Shown in pieces: positions 11,224 through 21,660 of a DNA stretch of 64,000 nt. Source of the DNA: Macrolepiota albuminosa. Lineage: Eukaryota > Basidiomycota > Agaricomycetes > Agaricales > Agaricaceae. The translations under genes and the position numbers were made by a program. The stretch is taken from contig JAMWFC010000055.1 in NCBI GenBank assembly GCA_027475525.1, positions 2,505,042 through 2,569,041 of the forward strand. Reading direction: 5' to 3'. Positions within the stretch are counted from its first letter, which is position 1. Every line of letters begins with the position of its first letter. The notes beneath the pieces are model-generated. The model worked only from the letters and a program-made list of their open reading frames with translations. It searched no databases and was not told where the DNA came from.

Positions 11224-14200
11224 CTAATCGTTTTCTTCTTCTTCAACTAAAGTCGGCAAGTCATCATCGTCCAATAGTTCGGTTTCTTCAAGTTCTCTCA
11301 GCTTGGTGGTGTCGATATCTAGCGCTTCAAGCGGCAAGTCGATTTGTTCTCTAGCGAGGTATGGCAATAGGCGAAAAGCGGCAACAGGTCGATGCAGTAC
11401 TGAACCATCTAATTCACAGAGCACGTAAGCGCCTCCACGGTTACGAGAGATCACTACCAAAGGTCCTAGATAGCGCGGGCGCCATCTAATTCACAGAGCA
11501 CGTAAGCGCCTCCACGGTTACGAGAGATCACTACCAAAGGTCCTAGATAGCGCGGGCGCATTTTCTTGTTGTATGAGGTTTCAATTTTGGAGTTACGCAT
11601 GAGTACTAGCGCGCCCCTCGGGAAGTTGTAATCCTTGATAGTGGCGCTATGCTCGGTTTCGAATCGTAATGCTGCTTGGCGACGTGCGCTAAAGACTGCC
11701 TCGTGGAGTCGCTCTAAATCTTCCTTCCTTCGTTGGAGATCAATGGCTCGTCTGGCGATAAGGTCGGTAGTCGCTAAGATACTGTTGGGTGCTGGTTGAA
11801 GATAGGTCGCTTCTATGATGTCGGCAGGGAGTAAAGGATGGGTGCCAGTAGCCGCGTAATAGGGAGAGCAACCCATGCGCTTACGAATAGTAACTCTTTC
11901 CGACCAGAACACTGAATAGGTCGCTTCGCTCCAACGAGACTCGTCGCCATCGACTGCCTTGAAGAGTGCTTGCCGAACGTCAAAGTGGGGTCTCTCTACC
12001 AGGCCATTGGCGCGTTTGTTGTAGCCAGACACTCGAATGTGGTGAATGTTGTATTTCTTGGTGAGGTAAGTTAGCGCTTTGATGATGGGCGCACCGTTAT
12101 CCGTGACGATCTCTCTTAGCGCTCCCCAACGGCAAATGACGTCCTCAAATAGCCACTTGGCGACCGCCTCGGTATTTTCTCTTTGAAGCATTCGAAATTC
12201 AGGCCAGTGGATTAGCGAGCAACGACCTTGAATGATGTACTTGTAGCGACCAGACTTGGGCATATGCATGGTGTCGACGTAAATTTTGCTAAAGAGTGGA
12301 GCTGGCGTTGCAACGGTTGGCGGAATGAGCACTTGGCGCGTTTGTTGGATTTGGCAGAGGTGGCAAGTGCTGATGTACCAGGCGATGTCGGCGCTAGCGT
12401 GTGGCCACCAAAATCGTTCTAGCAGAGAAGCTCGAGTAGCGTACAGACCTCTATGTCCTAGCTCGTCATGCATAGCGCGCAAGACTCGTAAGCGACCTTC
12501 TGGCTTGATGATCAGCTTGTGAGCGCCATCTCGATTTCGTCGCCAAAGTCGGTTGTCGGTAAAGAAGAAGTGGGTAGCATAGCGGATAAAGGTAGCGTAT
12601 TGTTCGTCGGTAAGGTCTGGGGGTCGCTTAAGGTCTTGTATCCATTGCTCGACTACCAATAGGCGACTATCTTCCGCCTTTGCCTTGGCGGATCGGGGAA
12701 CGGCATCGTAGGTCAGGTTTTTGCTGTCTTCTCTTAGCGACTGAGGTTCCTGTACGACTTTTACTGGAGGCAAGTTTTGACTGTGGATGCTTGCCGTGTA
12801 GAACGTGAGGGGTGCGCTAAAGGTCTCGGGGCGGTAAGGGACTATGGGATGTAACAGGATGCTGGTAGGCTGTTGCCGTCGTAGTAAGGGAATTGGCTGT
12901 TGAATGAGGTGCACGAAACCATGTAGTCGGTCGATCCAGTCCTCGAAATCGCTATCAGCCTGTGGGTCCACTGCCGGGTCGCCAGGCTGCCGTGGTCGCC
13001 TAGAGAGTCCATCTGGGCCGTGGAAAGAGCTCTTGACGTGTACCAGCTCAAAGTGAAACATGAGGATAGCGACTACCCACCGATTCATGCTAGCGGATGG
13101 CTGGATATCGGGATTCTGCAGCATGCCTTTGATGTACCTAGCGTCGACCTCAACGATAAGGTTGCGCACGCCAATCAAATACATCTTTAGCGACCGGAAG
13201 GCTTTGAAGAGCCCATAGAGTTCTAGCTTAGGCTGGCTGTAGCGAGACTCTCTGTCGTTTAGCGTGATAGACCCAAAGCGGTTGTAGCGTCGCTGTTTCC
13301 GATTGTCGCTAAGGCACTGGCACAAGAAGTAGCCAACAGCAATGTACGAGGTATCCACCGCCAAGATAACAGGGTCGGCAGAGGTATAATCGATGGGGAC
13401 TAGGGGCTTGGCGTCCTGCAGAGCTTTTACTAAGTCGCGTTGTGCGGTAACCTGGTCTGGCCCAAATTCGAAGGGCTCGTTGGCGCGGGTGAGTCGGTTA
13501 AGAGCATGTGCGCGATGGGCAAAGTTTTTGACGAATATCCTGAGAACGCCAACGGTGCCAAGAAAGGCGTGAACTTCAGATAAGTCGCGGCAAGGACCCC
13601 ATCGCTCTAGGAGTGCTAAGCGAGACTCGTCGGGAACGCGACCGTCGGGAGTGCAGATGTGACCAAGTATTTTGAACTTAGGCGCGCAAAGGAGGAGTTT
13701 GTGACCGCTAAAGGTACCACCGCTATACTTCATACGTTGGAGAACTCGGTTGAGCAACTGGAAAAAGTCCCATAACGCTAAGCGAATATTGGGGTTCTCG
13801 GGATGGGTCGCCGGTAAGCCGTTAACGAGTCGCCAGTCTTTGGGGCCTTTGACGCCAACGTCATCGATGAAGCTAAGGACTTTATGCGGTATCTCGGGTT
13901 GGAGGATGAAAGTGATGTCGTCATGGAATATGGGGACTGAGTTTGTCCAGCCCATCGGCAAGGTAACTAGGCGCAAGGCGCCAAACGGAGTTTGAAAGGT
14001 AGTGAGATCCCGGGAAGAGGGGTGTATCAGGCGTTCGTCGTAGCCAACGTAGAGATCAAGGGTGGCGCCACAGATACGCCCGGCAAAGGACTCAGCAAAG
14101 TGGTCAGGGAAAGGCGGTACGCCAGAGTGTCGTATGGTTACTCTATTCAGCGGCTCAAGACTGTGAACTATGCGTAGATTGCCGTTCTTTTTGAGGACAC

Positions 14201-15050
14201 AGAACCAACGGGAGCGGTAAGAACTGTTTGAGGGCTCGTAGACGCCAGCCTGTATCTTAGTCCTAATAATCTGACAGACCTCGGCTTCGATCCCAGGCGG
14301 TAACGGTCGGTTGTGCTCAGTCCACGGCACGTGAGGAATGGTCGGGATTACGACAGGCGGGAAGAAATCTGTGCGAAGGCTGCCGCGTTCTGAGTCCTCC
14401 CAAGCAAAGGCTTTGTCTTGCTTAGCGACAAGATCGGTAAGGACGTTCAACTCATCTTTGGTCAAAAATCCTGTGTCGTGCTCCTTGGCGAACTGCTGCT
14501 GGCGTTCCTCGGTAAAACGTCCTGTGGGCTGAAAGGGTGGCGGATTCGGTGATAAGGCCGGCATGTCGGCAAGAGGGTCGCCAATGATCTGGCGCTCGAT
14601 TCTGAAAGTCTCGGGAGAGTGCGTAGCGATGGGTTTTGTTTTAAGCGCAACTGGCTTATATTTCTTTTTAACTTGAACCCCTTTCCTTTTGGGAGCGTTA
14701 GCTTGGTTATACACAGATGTGGAAAGGGGAACTGTAGCCTGAGGAGCGGCAAGTCCAAGAACGGCAGGAGGCGAGGCTCCGGGGAGAGTGGTGAGATAAG
14801 TATCGGTAGACGCTATATTTTGAAACGATTCAGAGGCGGTAAGATATAAGTACGCTAGAGCTGAGTCGGTAATATCTGGGTTTTTCTGAGAAAGCTCAGC
14901 GTCGGTAACGGTCGAGGAAAGTAAAACTTCTTTGTCAAGATATGCGGTAGACAAAATATTTACAAGACCAGTTGAATGGTCATATTCCAGCGTTAGCGCC
15001 ACATCTCCGTGATCGTCGCCAATCACCTCCTCGATGGTCTGTGAAAACAC
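11224..15050 (-). CDS. pol: Pol polyprotein (RT, RNase H, integrase), gypsy copy 2
   Basis: The frame opens at 15050, overlapping gag by 28 nt in the -1 frame. The RT active site is FIDDVG near residue 394. RNase H begins with ILAVDTSYIAVGYFL near 565 and includes a GLSRRP tether. Integrase has the zinc finger HX..H..CHLC (about 855-895). Its catalytic core is IYVDTMH (near 923), VTDNGAP (near 981) and LVERPHF (near 1016), the DDE arrangement of gypsy integrases. The C-terminal part has PRYLGPLVVIS, a GPY/F-like module, and an acidic tail ending EEEEND. A 77-bp duplication (11405-11558) creates a false stop at 11466; without it pol is 1249 residues and otherwise uninterrupted, so this copy may be active. 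Confidence 0.88.
11405..11558. repeat. 77-bp direct tandem duplication inside pol
   Basis: Copies 11405-11481 and 11482-11558. It truncates pol after CELDG. The frame resumes correctly if one unit is removed. Likely an assembly artefact. Confidence 0.9.
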
Positions 15051-17335
15051 CGGTGTGGAGGCTCGTTGGCGTGTTGGTCGGTAAACTCCGGGGGCTTAGC
15101 GCGGGCGCCTTTTCGTTGTCCCCTAGGGAACGTTGGCACCGTTCGTCGGATTCCGGAGTTGGGGTCGCTAATTGTGAGGGTCGTTTCCTCGTCGGTAACT
15201 GTCTTGACGACTGATCGCGCCAAGACGTCGAAGGGTCTGCCCAGTAGTAGGTCGTAAGCTGGTGAACGTAAGATGTGGATCTGAAGATAAAACGTGATGT
15301 CGCCAAGGGTGCACGGCACATTCTTGGCGAGGCCTAGGGATCTGTCTACCGTACCGTTAGCGCTCTGCATATTTAGTATAACGGTAGGGTCGTAAATGAG
15401 GCCTAGATCGTTAGCGACTTCTGCTGCCATAGAAATAATCTGAGACCCGCTATCCACGATTGCCTCTACTTCGTGCTTGTTGTCTACGGTTAGCGCTACC
15501 GAGCGGATAGCGTGCGATTCTTGAGCGACGGTAAGAATGGCGGGGTCCTCTCCATGGTCTACAGACCTAAGGTAGGTCTCTACTGGGTCCACCGAGGTGG
15601 CGTTAGCGATGGAGTCGGCTGGAGAATCTTCAGCGTCGGGAGAGTCGATGGTAACAGAGAAACCAGGAAGCGCGTCGTCGAGTTCATCAACCTCGGCAAC
15701 GGCTGTCGCCAAGGGTCGTCGAGGAGTGACTGCCGTCTTGACTTGGTTGCGGACGTCGGGAGCAATACTACAAAGCTCTTCTACTGATAAGGTAACATTG
15801 GTTTTCATGATGCGGTTAAAGACGTGGTTGGATTTCTCGATATCGAATATTGGCGCAGTAGGTCGGTAGCCACCCTCAGGACGTTTCTCGGGAGCGGCAA
15901 AGTTTCGTTGTGCGGGAGCGTGATAACGGTCGGGAATCCCGGAGTAGGGATGGAGAGGCGGCAAAGGCGGGTCGGGAGCGGTAGCGGACGACGATGGTTC
16001 TGAGGCAGGAGCAGGGGCAGTGGCAGGAGGTGCGGCAGGAGCAGGTGTCGGTAACTTGCTAGCGGGAGGCATTGGCTTGTATCCTTTAAGAGGTTGTTTA
16101 GGCTGCTTAACTTCAACCCCATCAAAGACCTGGTTCTTTAGCGAATCTAATTCCTGCTGCAGCTTGGCGATACGCTCTTCCCGCGAGAAAGTAGGGTGGT
16201 CGCCAACGCTGTCGAAATGTAGGACCTCGTGAATCATCTGCTGTTGGGTCGCCTGTTCGGGGTCGGGGTTAGCGTTGCCAGATAGCGTGCCGGTAACGAT
16301 TTGTCCTGGGTTGCGCCTATGCCATTCATCAACTCGCTCCTGGAAGGACTTCTTGTCTGGGTAGTTGGGGATGGTGGCGCCAGTGGTGAGGACTATCTTG
16401 CCGTCGATAGCTCGTCGAATTCTACCTTGGCGAACGTAATTCTCGAGGGTAGCGCAGCGTCCTCTAGTCATGGTGTGGCCAATTTCCCCACAGAAGTGGC
16501 AAGGGCCAGGTGCGGGTACGTTAGCGGGTCGGTTAGCAGTCAGGTTGGTGGTAATCATAGTTTCGATACGTGTCATCGCGGAGGCGACAGCGGCGGTAAT
16601 AGCAGCATTGAGCTCTTCTTTCTTAACGAAGTCGGCAACAGGAGGCGGGATGGGAATGATACCGTTAGTTCGCTCAGGGGGTGGGCTCGTCCTAGCGCGC
16701 TGCAGTCCAACGCCAGTGTCCGTTCCCTTGAGAACCCATTTACCGGCTTCAAAGACGTCGGCAACGTTATAGGGCTCGTCTGGGTGATGAGCCTGATGAA
16801 CTATCTCTAGGCGACGAGCAATACGCGTCCACAGTGAAGTCGGGATGCCCTGCTGAAATAGGCGACGCTCCTCGTTAATATAGAGCTTGCCGTTCTGCAG
16901 AAGCCACCTAGCGACTTTCTGGAATTCGCGGTAATATGTAGAGAATGCGCCAAGCGACGATGTGCCACTGTCGAAAGATTCCTGTACTAGTTTCTGGAGC
17001 TCGTTTACCGTGTATCGGGTAGCCTCCTCTGCGCCAGGGTACAGCTGGATTACTGCCGTCTTCCAGTCCTCGTAAGAAGCGCCCCGGGCGGGAGCTGTCG
17101 GTGTGGCGGGAACAAAGGCGGCAAACTCAGTCAAACCTGTCCACGTCTCTGCCGTGTCATACGATACGTATCTTGCCGCGTACTCCTTCATCTGCGTGTG
17201 GTCGGTAATGTTACAGTCTCTGAATAGATACTCCAATTCCTTGAAATACTGGGATAGCTCCCGTGGTTTGGTCTCGTCCCATTTCGGTGCCGAGAAGTGG
17301 TTGCGTGGCGGCATGCGCTGGACTTGTTGTTCCAT
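15023..17335 (-). CDS. gag: Gag-protease polyprotein, gypsy copy 2
   Basis: 770 residues from ATG (MEQQVQRMPPRNHFSAPKWD). The capsid-like region has the conserved block KPRELSQYFKELEYLFRDC. The zinc knuckle CHFCGEIGHTMTRGRC is near 279-294. A Pro/Ala-rich linker follows, and the protease motif VDSGSQ is near 628. It ends HRCFHRPSRR, overlapping pol by 28 nt. The frame continues upstream of this Met towards the PBS without a clear ATG, so the true N-terminus may be longer. The gene is intact and over 90% similar by eye to copy 1. In this family the protease is carried on the gag frame and RT on the shifted frame. Confidence 0.88.
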   Translation of the reverse strand: MEQQVQRMPPRNHFSAPKWDETKPRELSQYFKELEYLFRDCNITDHTQMKEYAARYVSYDTAETWTGLTEFAAFVPATPTAPARGASYEDWKTAVIQLYPGAEEATRYTVNELQKLVQESFDSGTSSLGAFSTYYREFQKVARWLLQNGKLYINEERRLFQQGIPTSLWTRIARRLEIVHQAHHPDEPYNVADVFEAGKWVLKGTDTGVGLQRARTSPPPERTNGIIPIPPPVADFVKKEELNAAITAAVASAMTRIETMITTNLTANRPANVPAPGPCHFCGEIGHTMTRGRCATLENYVRQGRIRRAIDGKIVLTTGATIPNYPDKKSFQERVDEWHRRNPGQIVTGTLSGNANPDPEQATQQQMIHEVLHFDSVGDHPTFSREERIAKLQQELDSLKNQVFDGVEVKQPKQPLKGYKPMPPASKLPTPAPAAPPATAPAPASEPSSSATAPDPPLPPLHPYSGIPDRYHAPAQRNFAAPEKRPEGGYRPTAPIFDIEKSNHVFNRIMKTNVTLSVEELCSIAPDVRNQVKTAVTPRRPLATAVAEVDELDDALPGFSVTIDSPDAEDSPADSIANATSVDPVETYLRSVDHGEDPAILTVAQESHAIRSVALTVDNKHEVEAIVDSGSQIISMAAEVANDLGLIYDPTVILNMQSANGTVDRSLGLAKNVPCTLGDITFYLQIHILRSPAYDLLLGRPFDVLARSVVKTVTDEETTLTISDPNSGIRRTVPTFPRGQRKGARAKPPEFTDQHANEPPHRCFHRPSRR

Positions 17336-17718
17336 AGCGACTGGGTTGGCGAGTTCGGTTAGCGGTTGTGGGGAAGGAGTTCTAGAGGTTGGCGACGGGG
17401 TGAGCGAAATGACGAGTTGTGAAAGCGGTGTTAACGGAGTGATAGGGGTAACTGATTGCGGTAAGGTAAAGGGCGACGCTAAGGGGTCGTCGGTACTATA
17501 ATCGAGGGAATGCGGGAAGAGATCAGGAAAAGCGTCTACAGTGGCGTTCTGTAGTTCCTGGGCGAGAGAGAGACCCGGTAAGGCACCAGGTGGTTGTGGG
17601 GTTGATGGGTGGGAAGGAGCAATGCCTTCTGCCGACTGCTCTAGCAGGCGGCGCCTACGCTGAAGACGGGTTTCTGGCGGAATTCTGCCCTAGAGATCCC
17701 TCGCGGTGGGCTCCAATT
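17336..17718 (-). other. Leader of gypsy copy 2 (PBS to gag)
   Basis: The PBS lies at 17715-17699 (minus strand TGGAGCCCACCGCGAGG). The rest is open in the gag frame (for example LAQELQN..DLFPHSLDYS) but has no convincing ATG. It may encode an N-terminal gag extension or act as packaging leader. Confidence 0.6.
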
Positions 17719-18667
17719 TGATGACGCCCAAAGTTTTGGTCAGCAACAAATGTAACAATTGTGTTACCGTACCAAGAGTGTGCGTTGGGCGCGCTAAAAG
17801 TAATTTGAGGAGTCCCGGGCAGGTCCCAGAGAACGCGTCTGTGAAAAAGGTGAAAAGTCGGTAACGGGTGCCGGCAAGTGTAAGCGCTAAGGTAAAGCGC
17901 CTAGGAAGAAGCGGTAAGTGAAGACGGCAAGGGGGAGCGGCAAGAGCACGATAAGCTTAGCGAAGTTCTAAGCGTCGATAATGCCTGCCGTAGTTGCAAG
18001 GCACGAGTATGTCGAGTGTTGGCGAACGTCTGCAACTGCCGATGAGTTTTGACGTTGCCGACCGTAGCGTAAATGAGCTCTTGAGCGTAAGGGAGACTGA
18101 GGAAAGGGGAGTAAACTGTGGTCTATTGTTCTGCTCTATGTACAAGTCGGTAAGTACTTTTATACTACAATGAGTTTGCCGTCGCCAGTGGCTAATGACG
18201 CCAGAGTGCGGTAAACTGGAAAATTTCAAAGGGGCTGCTCCAACGGTTTCCGATCCCTACCGTCCTTTGAGGACCCTTGGCGCCACCAGGCGGCAGATCG
18301 CGGTGCTAAACCATCAATCCATCACCCTTCTGTCTGTCAAAACACCTAAGCGACGTTGGGCGCCAAATCGAGACGGTAAGCGGTGTCAGACGCCAAGGTC
18401 AAACGCCAAGCTGTCCGTCAGTTTTTGATAGATCATCAAACTTCTCGCTAAGCGCTGTCGTCAGTGACTGATGCCATCTGTCAGTTGTCATTCTGTCTGC
18501 CGATCGGCGCTATCACTGATTGGATCTGCTTCTTGCCGTGCGCGGCCGTCAGAAATGGCTTAAAATAGGTAGAACGCGTGCGCTAAGTTCGGAACGAGTG
18601 CGGCAAGGTTTCCGGGGCCGGTGCTGAGCCTGCCGTTGATGCGCCTAACCTGTATAGGGTCCTATCA
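17719..18667 (-). repeat. 5' LTR of gypsy copy 2 (949 bp)
   Basis: Same length and TGAT..ATCA tips as the 3' LTR. I see two differences, both CpG transitions (for example GGCGCGAG versus GGCACGAG). Confidence 0.93.
18157..18164 (-). promoter_or_regulatory. TATA box in 5' LTR of gypsy copy 2
   Basis: TATAAAAG on the minus strand, conserved in the 3' LTR and in both LTRs of copy 3. U3 therefore spans roughly 18667-18130. The start site itself is not determined. Confidence 0.55.
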
Positions 18668-19097
18668 CCGGGTACAGTTTAATGATCGCCTTTTTCCATT
18701 CCTCGTAGGTAAACGACCTTGGCACCGCATCTCGTGTTAATACTTGAAACTCATCCAATCCTGTCCAGGATTCCGCGGTATTGTAGGAAACGTATCTGGC
18801 GGCGTATTCTTTCATTTGTGTGTTGTCGGTGACTCGGCAGTCGCGTAATAAATATTCCAATTCTTGGAAATACTGTGTTAGCTCGCGAGGTTTCGTCTCG
18901 TCCCATTTTGGCGACGAGAAGTGGTTTCTTGGCGGCATACGTGGTGTGTTTGCCTGCTCCATACTAGCTGGCGTCGACGTCGTGGTGGGAATAGTAGTGT
19001 TAGTGGTAGTTTTGCTTGGCGTGGTTGTAGTCGGTACTGGCTTGGGTAATTCTGAGTCGCTAGGTTCTGGCGATAATGACCTAGACAGCTCTTCCAA
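18668..19097 (-). pseudogene. gag: Gag N-terminal fragment of related gypsy element E
   Basis: About 143 codons resembling the gag start of copies 1-3 but clearly a different subfamily. It has MPPRNHFSSPKWDETKPREL, then TQYFQELEYLLRDCRVTDNT, and ends at KKAIIKLYP where the LTR of copy 2 begins. The upstream part has a Thr-rich stretch and an in-frame stop near 19138. The remainder of element E is not in this window. Either copy 2 inserted here or the two were joined by recombination or assembly. Confidence 0.8.
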
Positions 19098-19353
19098 AGG
19101 AGTAAGCGGTGTATGGTTTTCACCTGCTAAGTATTCGAACGGTCAGGAAAATGGGAAGAAGCTTTCAGCCAAGCTATCTGGAGCGGCTTCAAGTTCCTGA
19201 TCTAAAGTCTGCCTCAGTAGCGTGCCTGGTAAGTGTGGTGACTCAGTTAAGGTTTGTTCAAACGCGCTCTCCAATAGGAGGCGGCGCTGTCGCTGGGCTC
19301 GAGTTTCCGGCGGAATTCTGCCTCAATAGAACCCCTCGCGGTGGGCTCCAAAA
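19098..19353 (-). other. Leader and PBS of element E
   Basis: The PBS TGGAGCCCACCGCGAGG (19350-19334, minus strand) matches the other copies. The stretch to gag resembles a decayed gag extension with one stop. No other gene is seen. Confidence 0.55.
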
Positions 19354-20500
19354 TGATGACGCCAACTGTGGTTGGGTGCACTGGACGTATATGCAATACA
19401 ACACCGTCTCCAGCGCTTGGCGTACGTAGTTGTGAGGAGTCCTGACAGGGTCCCGGTGTGCTCGAGTGGAGGTAGTAAAACGATGCGCTTGATTATAGCG
19501 CTTCGGGGGTTACCTGGCAGACAGTAAGCGTCGTAGTTTAGGCAAAGATATTGGAGAAAAGACGAGTAGCGCAGCGTATTGTGCCCTAGGTGGCACCATA
19601 AACGATGAAGACGAGATAGACAAAGCTAGCGCCCAACTTAGTGATGAAGTTGAAGGAAGCTAGCGCGAGTTGAACGCTAAGTGTAACTGTGTGTTTGAGG
19701 GGTTACGATTCGTTGTTATATACATGTAAAGTAGCTATTTTATATACTATGCACTACCGTGTTTGCCAAGATACGAGCCCATCTGCGGCGCTACCTCCTA
19801 GCGCCTCTCCTCGTGGTTTCCTCTAACGGCGACCTGTCAACGGCAACCTTTTGCACATGGCTGACGGCGACCAACGGCGTTATGACCCACGGCGACCAGC
19901 GGCGACTCTATATTGACTTAGAATTGTACGAGTCTGCTCACTTTTACTATATCTCCGATTGGCCAGGCTGTTCCGGGGTATGGTCGGAAAATCCTCGACA
20001 GACGCCGTGAGCGCTAATGTCAGCGCTACTCATTGTATTAGTTCCTGGCAGGTCCAGATGTCGGATTTAAGTATATCCAGTGCCGCCGTCATTGATCCTT
20101 TTAGACTTCTGATTGAAGTTCCTCGTCAAATGGCAGCGCCTGCTGCTGGCTCCTTTTGGAAGTGATCGGGGTTTAGTTAGAGTCCTCTCCTGCCGTCATG
20201 TTAGCGCTATACGTTATGAGCCTCCTTCATCCTTGGGCTAGGTGAAAGGAGTGCGCTGAGGGCCTGGTAGCTAGGGGTTAGGATAAATTTCCACATCCTG
20301 TAGTAATTTGCCAGAGCTAGAGCTGCTCTATATTCCCAACTGGTCGCTAGAGTCCTGAATACGTCAAGTGTCGGTTGGCCTATAATGTCCCTTGATGCGC
20401 TCAGTCCGAGTAGAAGCCTATCACCGGGGTCCTGAATACGTCAAGTGTCGGTTGGCCTATAATGTCCCTTGATGCGCTCAGTCCGAGTAGAAGCCTATCA
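19354..20500 (-). repeat. 5' LTR of element E
   Basis: It lies directly outside the E PBS, with TGAT at one tip (minus strand TGATAGGCTTC) and ATCA at the other. It is about 1070 bp after discounting the 77-bp duplication at its right end. The interior shares little with the copy 1-3 LTRs, so E is a separate subfamily. The flanking CCGGGAATGAGC belongs to a Helitron 3'-end module, suggesting E inserted into it. Confidence 0.75.
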
Positions 20501-20505
20501 CCGGG
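20352..20505. repeat. 77-bp direct tandem duplication at LTR E edge
   Basis: Copies 20352-20428 and 20429-20505, each including the LTR tip and CCGGG. Because it lies on the LTR/Helitron junction, that junction is suspect. Confidence 0.9.
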
Positions 20506-20711
20506 AATGAGCACTGAGTTGTGAGATGCGGAGGCCTTAACCGAATGAAGTGAGGTTGAGGCCGGGAATGAGCACTGAGTTCTCTATACATACTTGGAGC
20601 CCTAACCAAACGAAGTGAGGTTAGGGTGGAGGCTTAGTTGGGGGGGGGTTTGGGGGCAAAGCCCCCAATGAGCTACGAAATTCGTGCCGAAGGCATGAAT
20701 CGTAGCTCGTC
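20506..20711 (+). repeat. Helitron 3'-end module (copy M1)
   Basis: It contains two GAGCACTGAGTT units, a CCTAACC..GGTTAGG hairpin, a G tract (20640-20655), a GGGGGCAAAGCCCCC hairpin and a long palindrome at about 20671-20710 (GAGCTACGA..TCGTAGCTC). The same module lies 3' of the helicase gene of H3, so it is read as a Helitron 3' end placed head-to-tail before H1. Confidence 0.6.
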
Positions 20712-21052
20712 TCTATATAATGCGACGACGCCTGGGAAATGATGTGCTTAGTCAGTTTTGACAGTTTCTGACTAAGGCTGACAAATACTTCCTTTTTCGT
20801 CTCTTTTTTCGGTCAGTTGGAAAAAGAAACAGTATATTAGTTATTATTTAAGTGATAAAAAATGTGTATATTAAATATTTCATTGTATGCTATCTCTCGG
20901 ACACATGTGGAAGGTGTCCGGAGTCTGTGGATGTGGCCGAGGCCCAAATGCGATTTAGTGGACACCAGTTTTCACGCCTCGCGTGTTCTTTACCCAAACA
21001 GCACCAATTTTTCCACGGTTTCAACGTTGTAGTGAGTAAACTACACTACAAA

Positions 21053-21660
21053 GTAAGTGTTGATTAATTGATTGATGTACAAATATTAATAACCATTCTT
21101 CTAGCAAAACTTCGAAACTCGATTACAAAGTAAGTATTGATTGATTGATTGATTGATTGATATTAATAAATGATCAATTTAGCTACAACTTCGAAACTTG
21201 ATTACAAAGTAAGTATTGACTGATTGATTGATTGATGACCATTAACAAACATTCTTATAGCGAAATTTTCAAACTCAACTACAAAGTAAGTAATGATTGA
21301 TTGATTGATTGATGATTCTTAACAAACATTCAATAGCTCGACAACTTTCAGCTATTGATTGATCATTGTAAGTGATTTTTGATGTATTTGGGCTTAGAAA
21401 ATGCTTAAAAAATTCGAAAAAATCACAGAAAAATCAGGAAAAATTCAATTCAGCTTATAGTGAAAGTTTGGGCTATTGTAGTAAGTGACATTTATTGTTT
21501 TTGGGCTTTATAAATGCTTAAAAAAATTAAATAAAATCAAGAAAAATTCAATTCAGCTTATAGTAACACTTGGACAACTTTGGGCTATTGATATACTCAT
21601 CATGTAAGTGTCTTTCAATGGTTTTAAGCTATGAAAATGCCTAAAATATTATTCTTTCAG
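21053..21660 (+). promoter_or_regulatory. Intron-array leader of Helitron H1
   Basis: Seven consecutive predicted introns, each GTRAGT..YAG: 21053-21104, 21130-21182, 21209-21260, 21286-21336, 21368-21460, 21481-21563 and 21604-21660. The first four are 51-53 bp, carry (TTGA)n, and are separated by related 25-26-nt exons ending TACAAA. Splicing the last joins AT (21602-21603) to G (21661), making ATG. Introns contain many ATGs; exons 21105-21603 contain none. The same arrangement is present in H3 and, altered, in H2. Confidence 0.6.

Larger units (their letters stand above)
7271..18667 (-). mobile_element. Ty3/gypsy LTR retrotransposon copy 2, full length, with antisense gene
   Basis: An 11.4-kb element read right to left: 5' LTR (18667-17719), PBS, gag-PR, pol in the -1 frame, 430 bp of spacer, an antisense spliced gene, PPT, 3' LTR (8219-7271). 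I found two differences between the 949-bp LTRs, both C-to-T or G-to-A at CpG, so the insertion is recent. The 5-bp flanks (TCCGC left, CCGGG right) do not match and lie in two different retroelements. A clean insertion should give a target duplication, so ectopic recombination or misassembly is likely at one end. Confidence 0.9.

Noticed and set aside
11466..11480. Pol of copy 2 ending at CELDGARAI
   Set aside because: The stop is created by the 77-bp duplication; the frame continues to EEEEND at 11224.
21053..21336. Regularly spaced repeats resembling a CRISPR array
   Set aside because: Units have diverged, carry splice sites and (TTGA)n, and lie in a eukaryotic Helitron leader. There are no cas genes.
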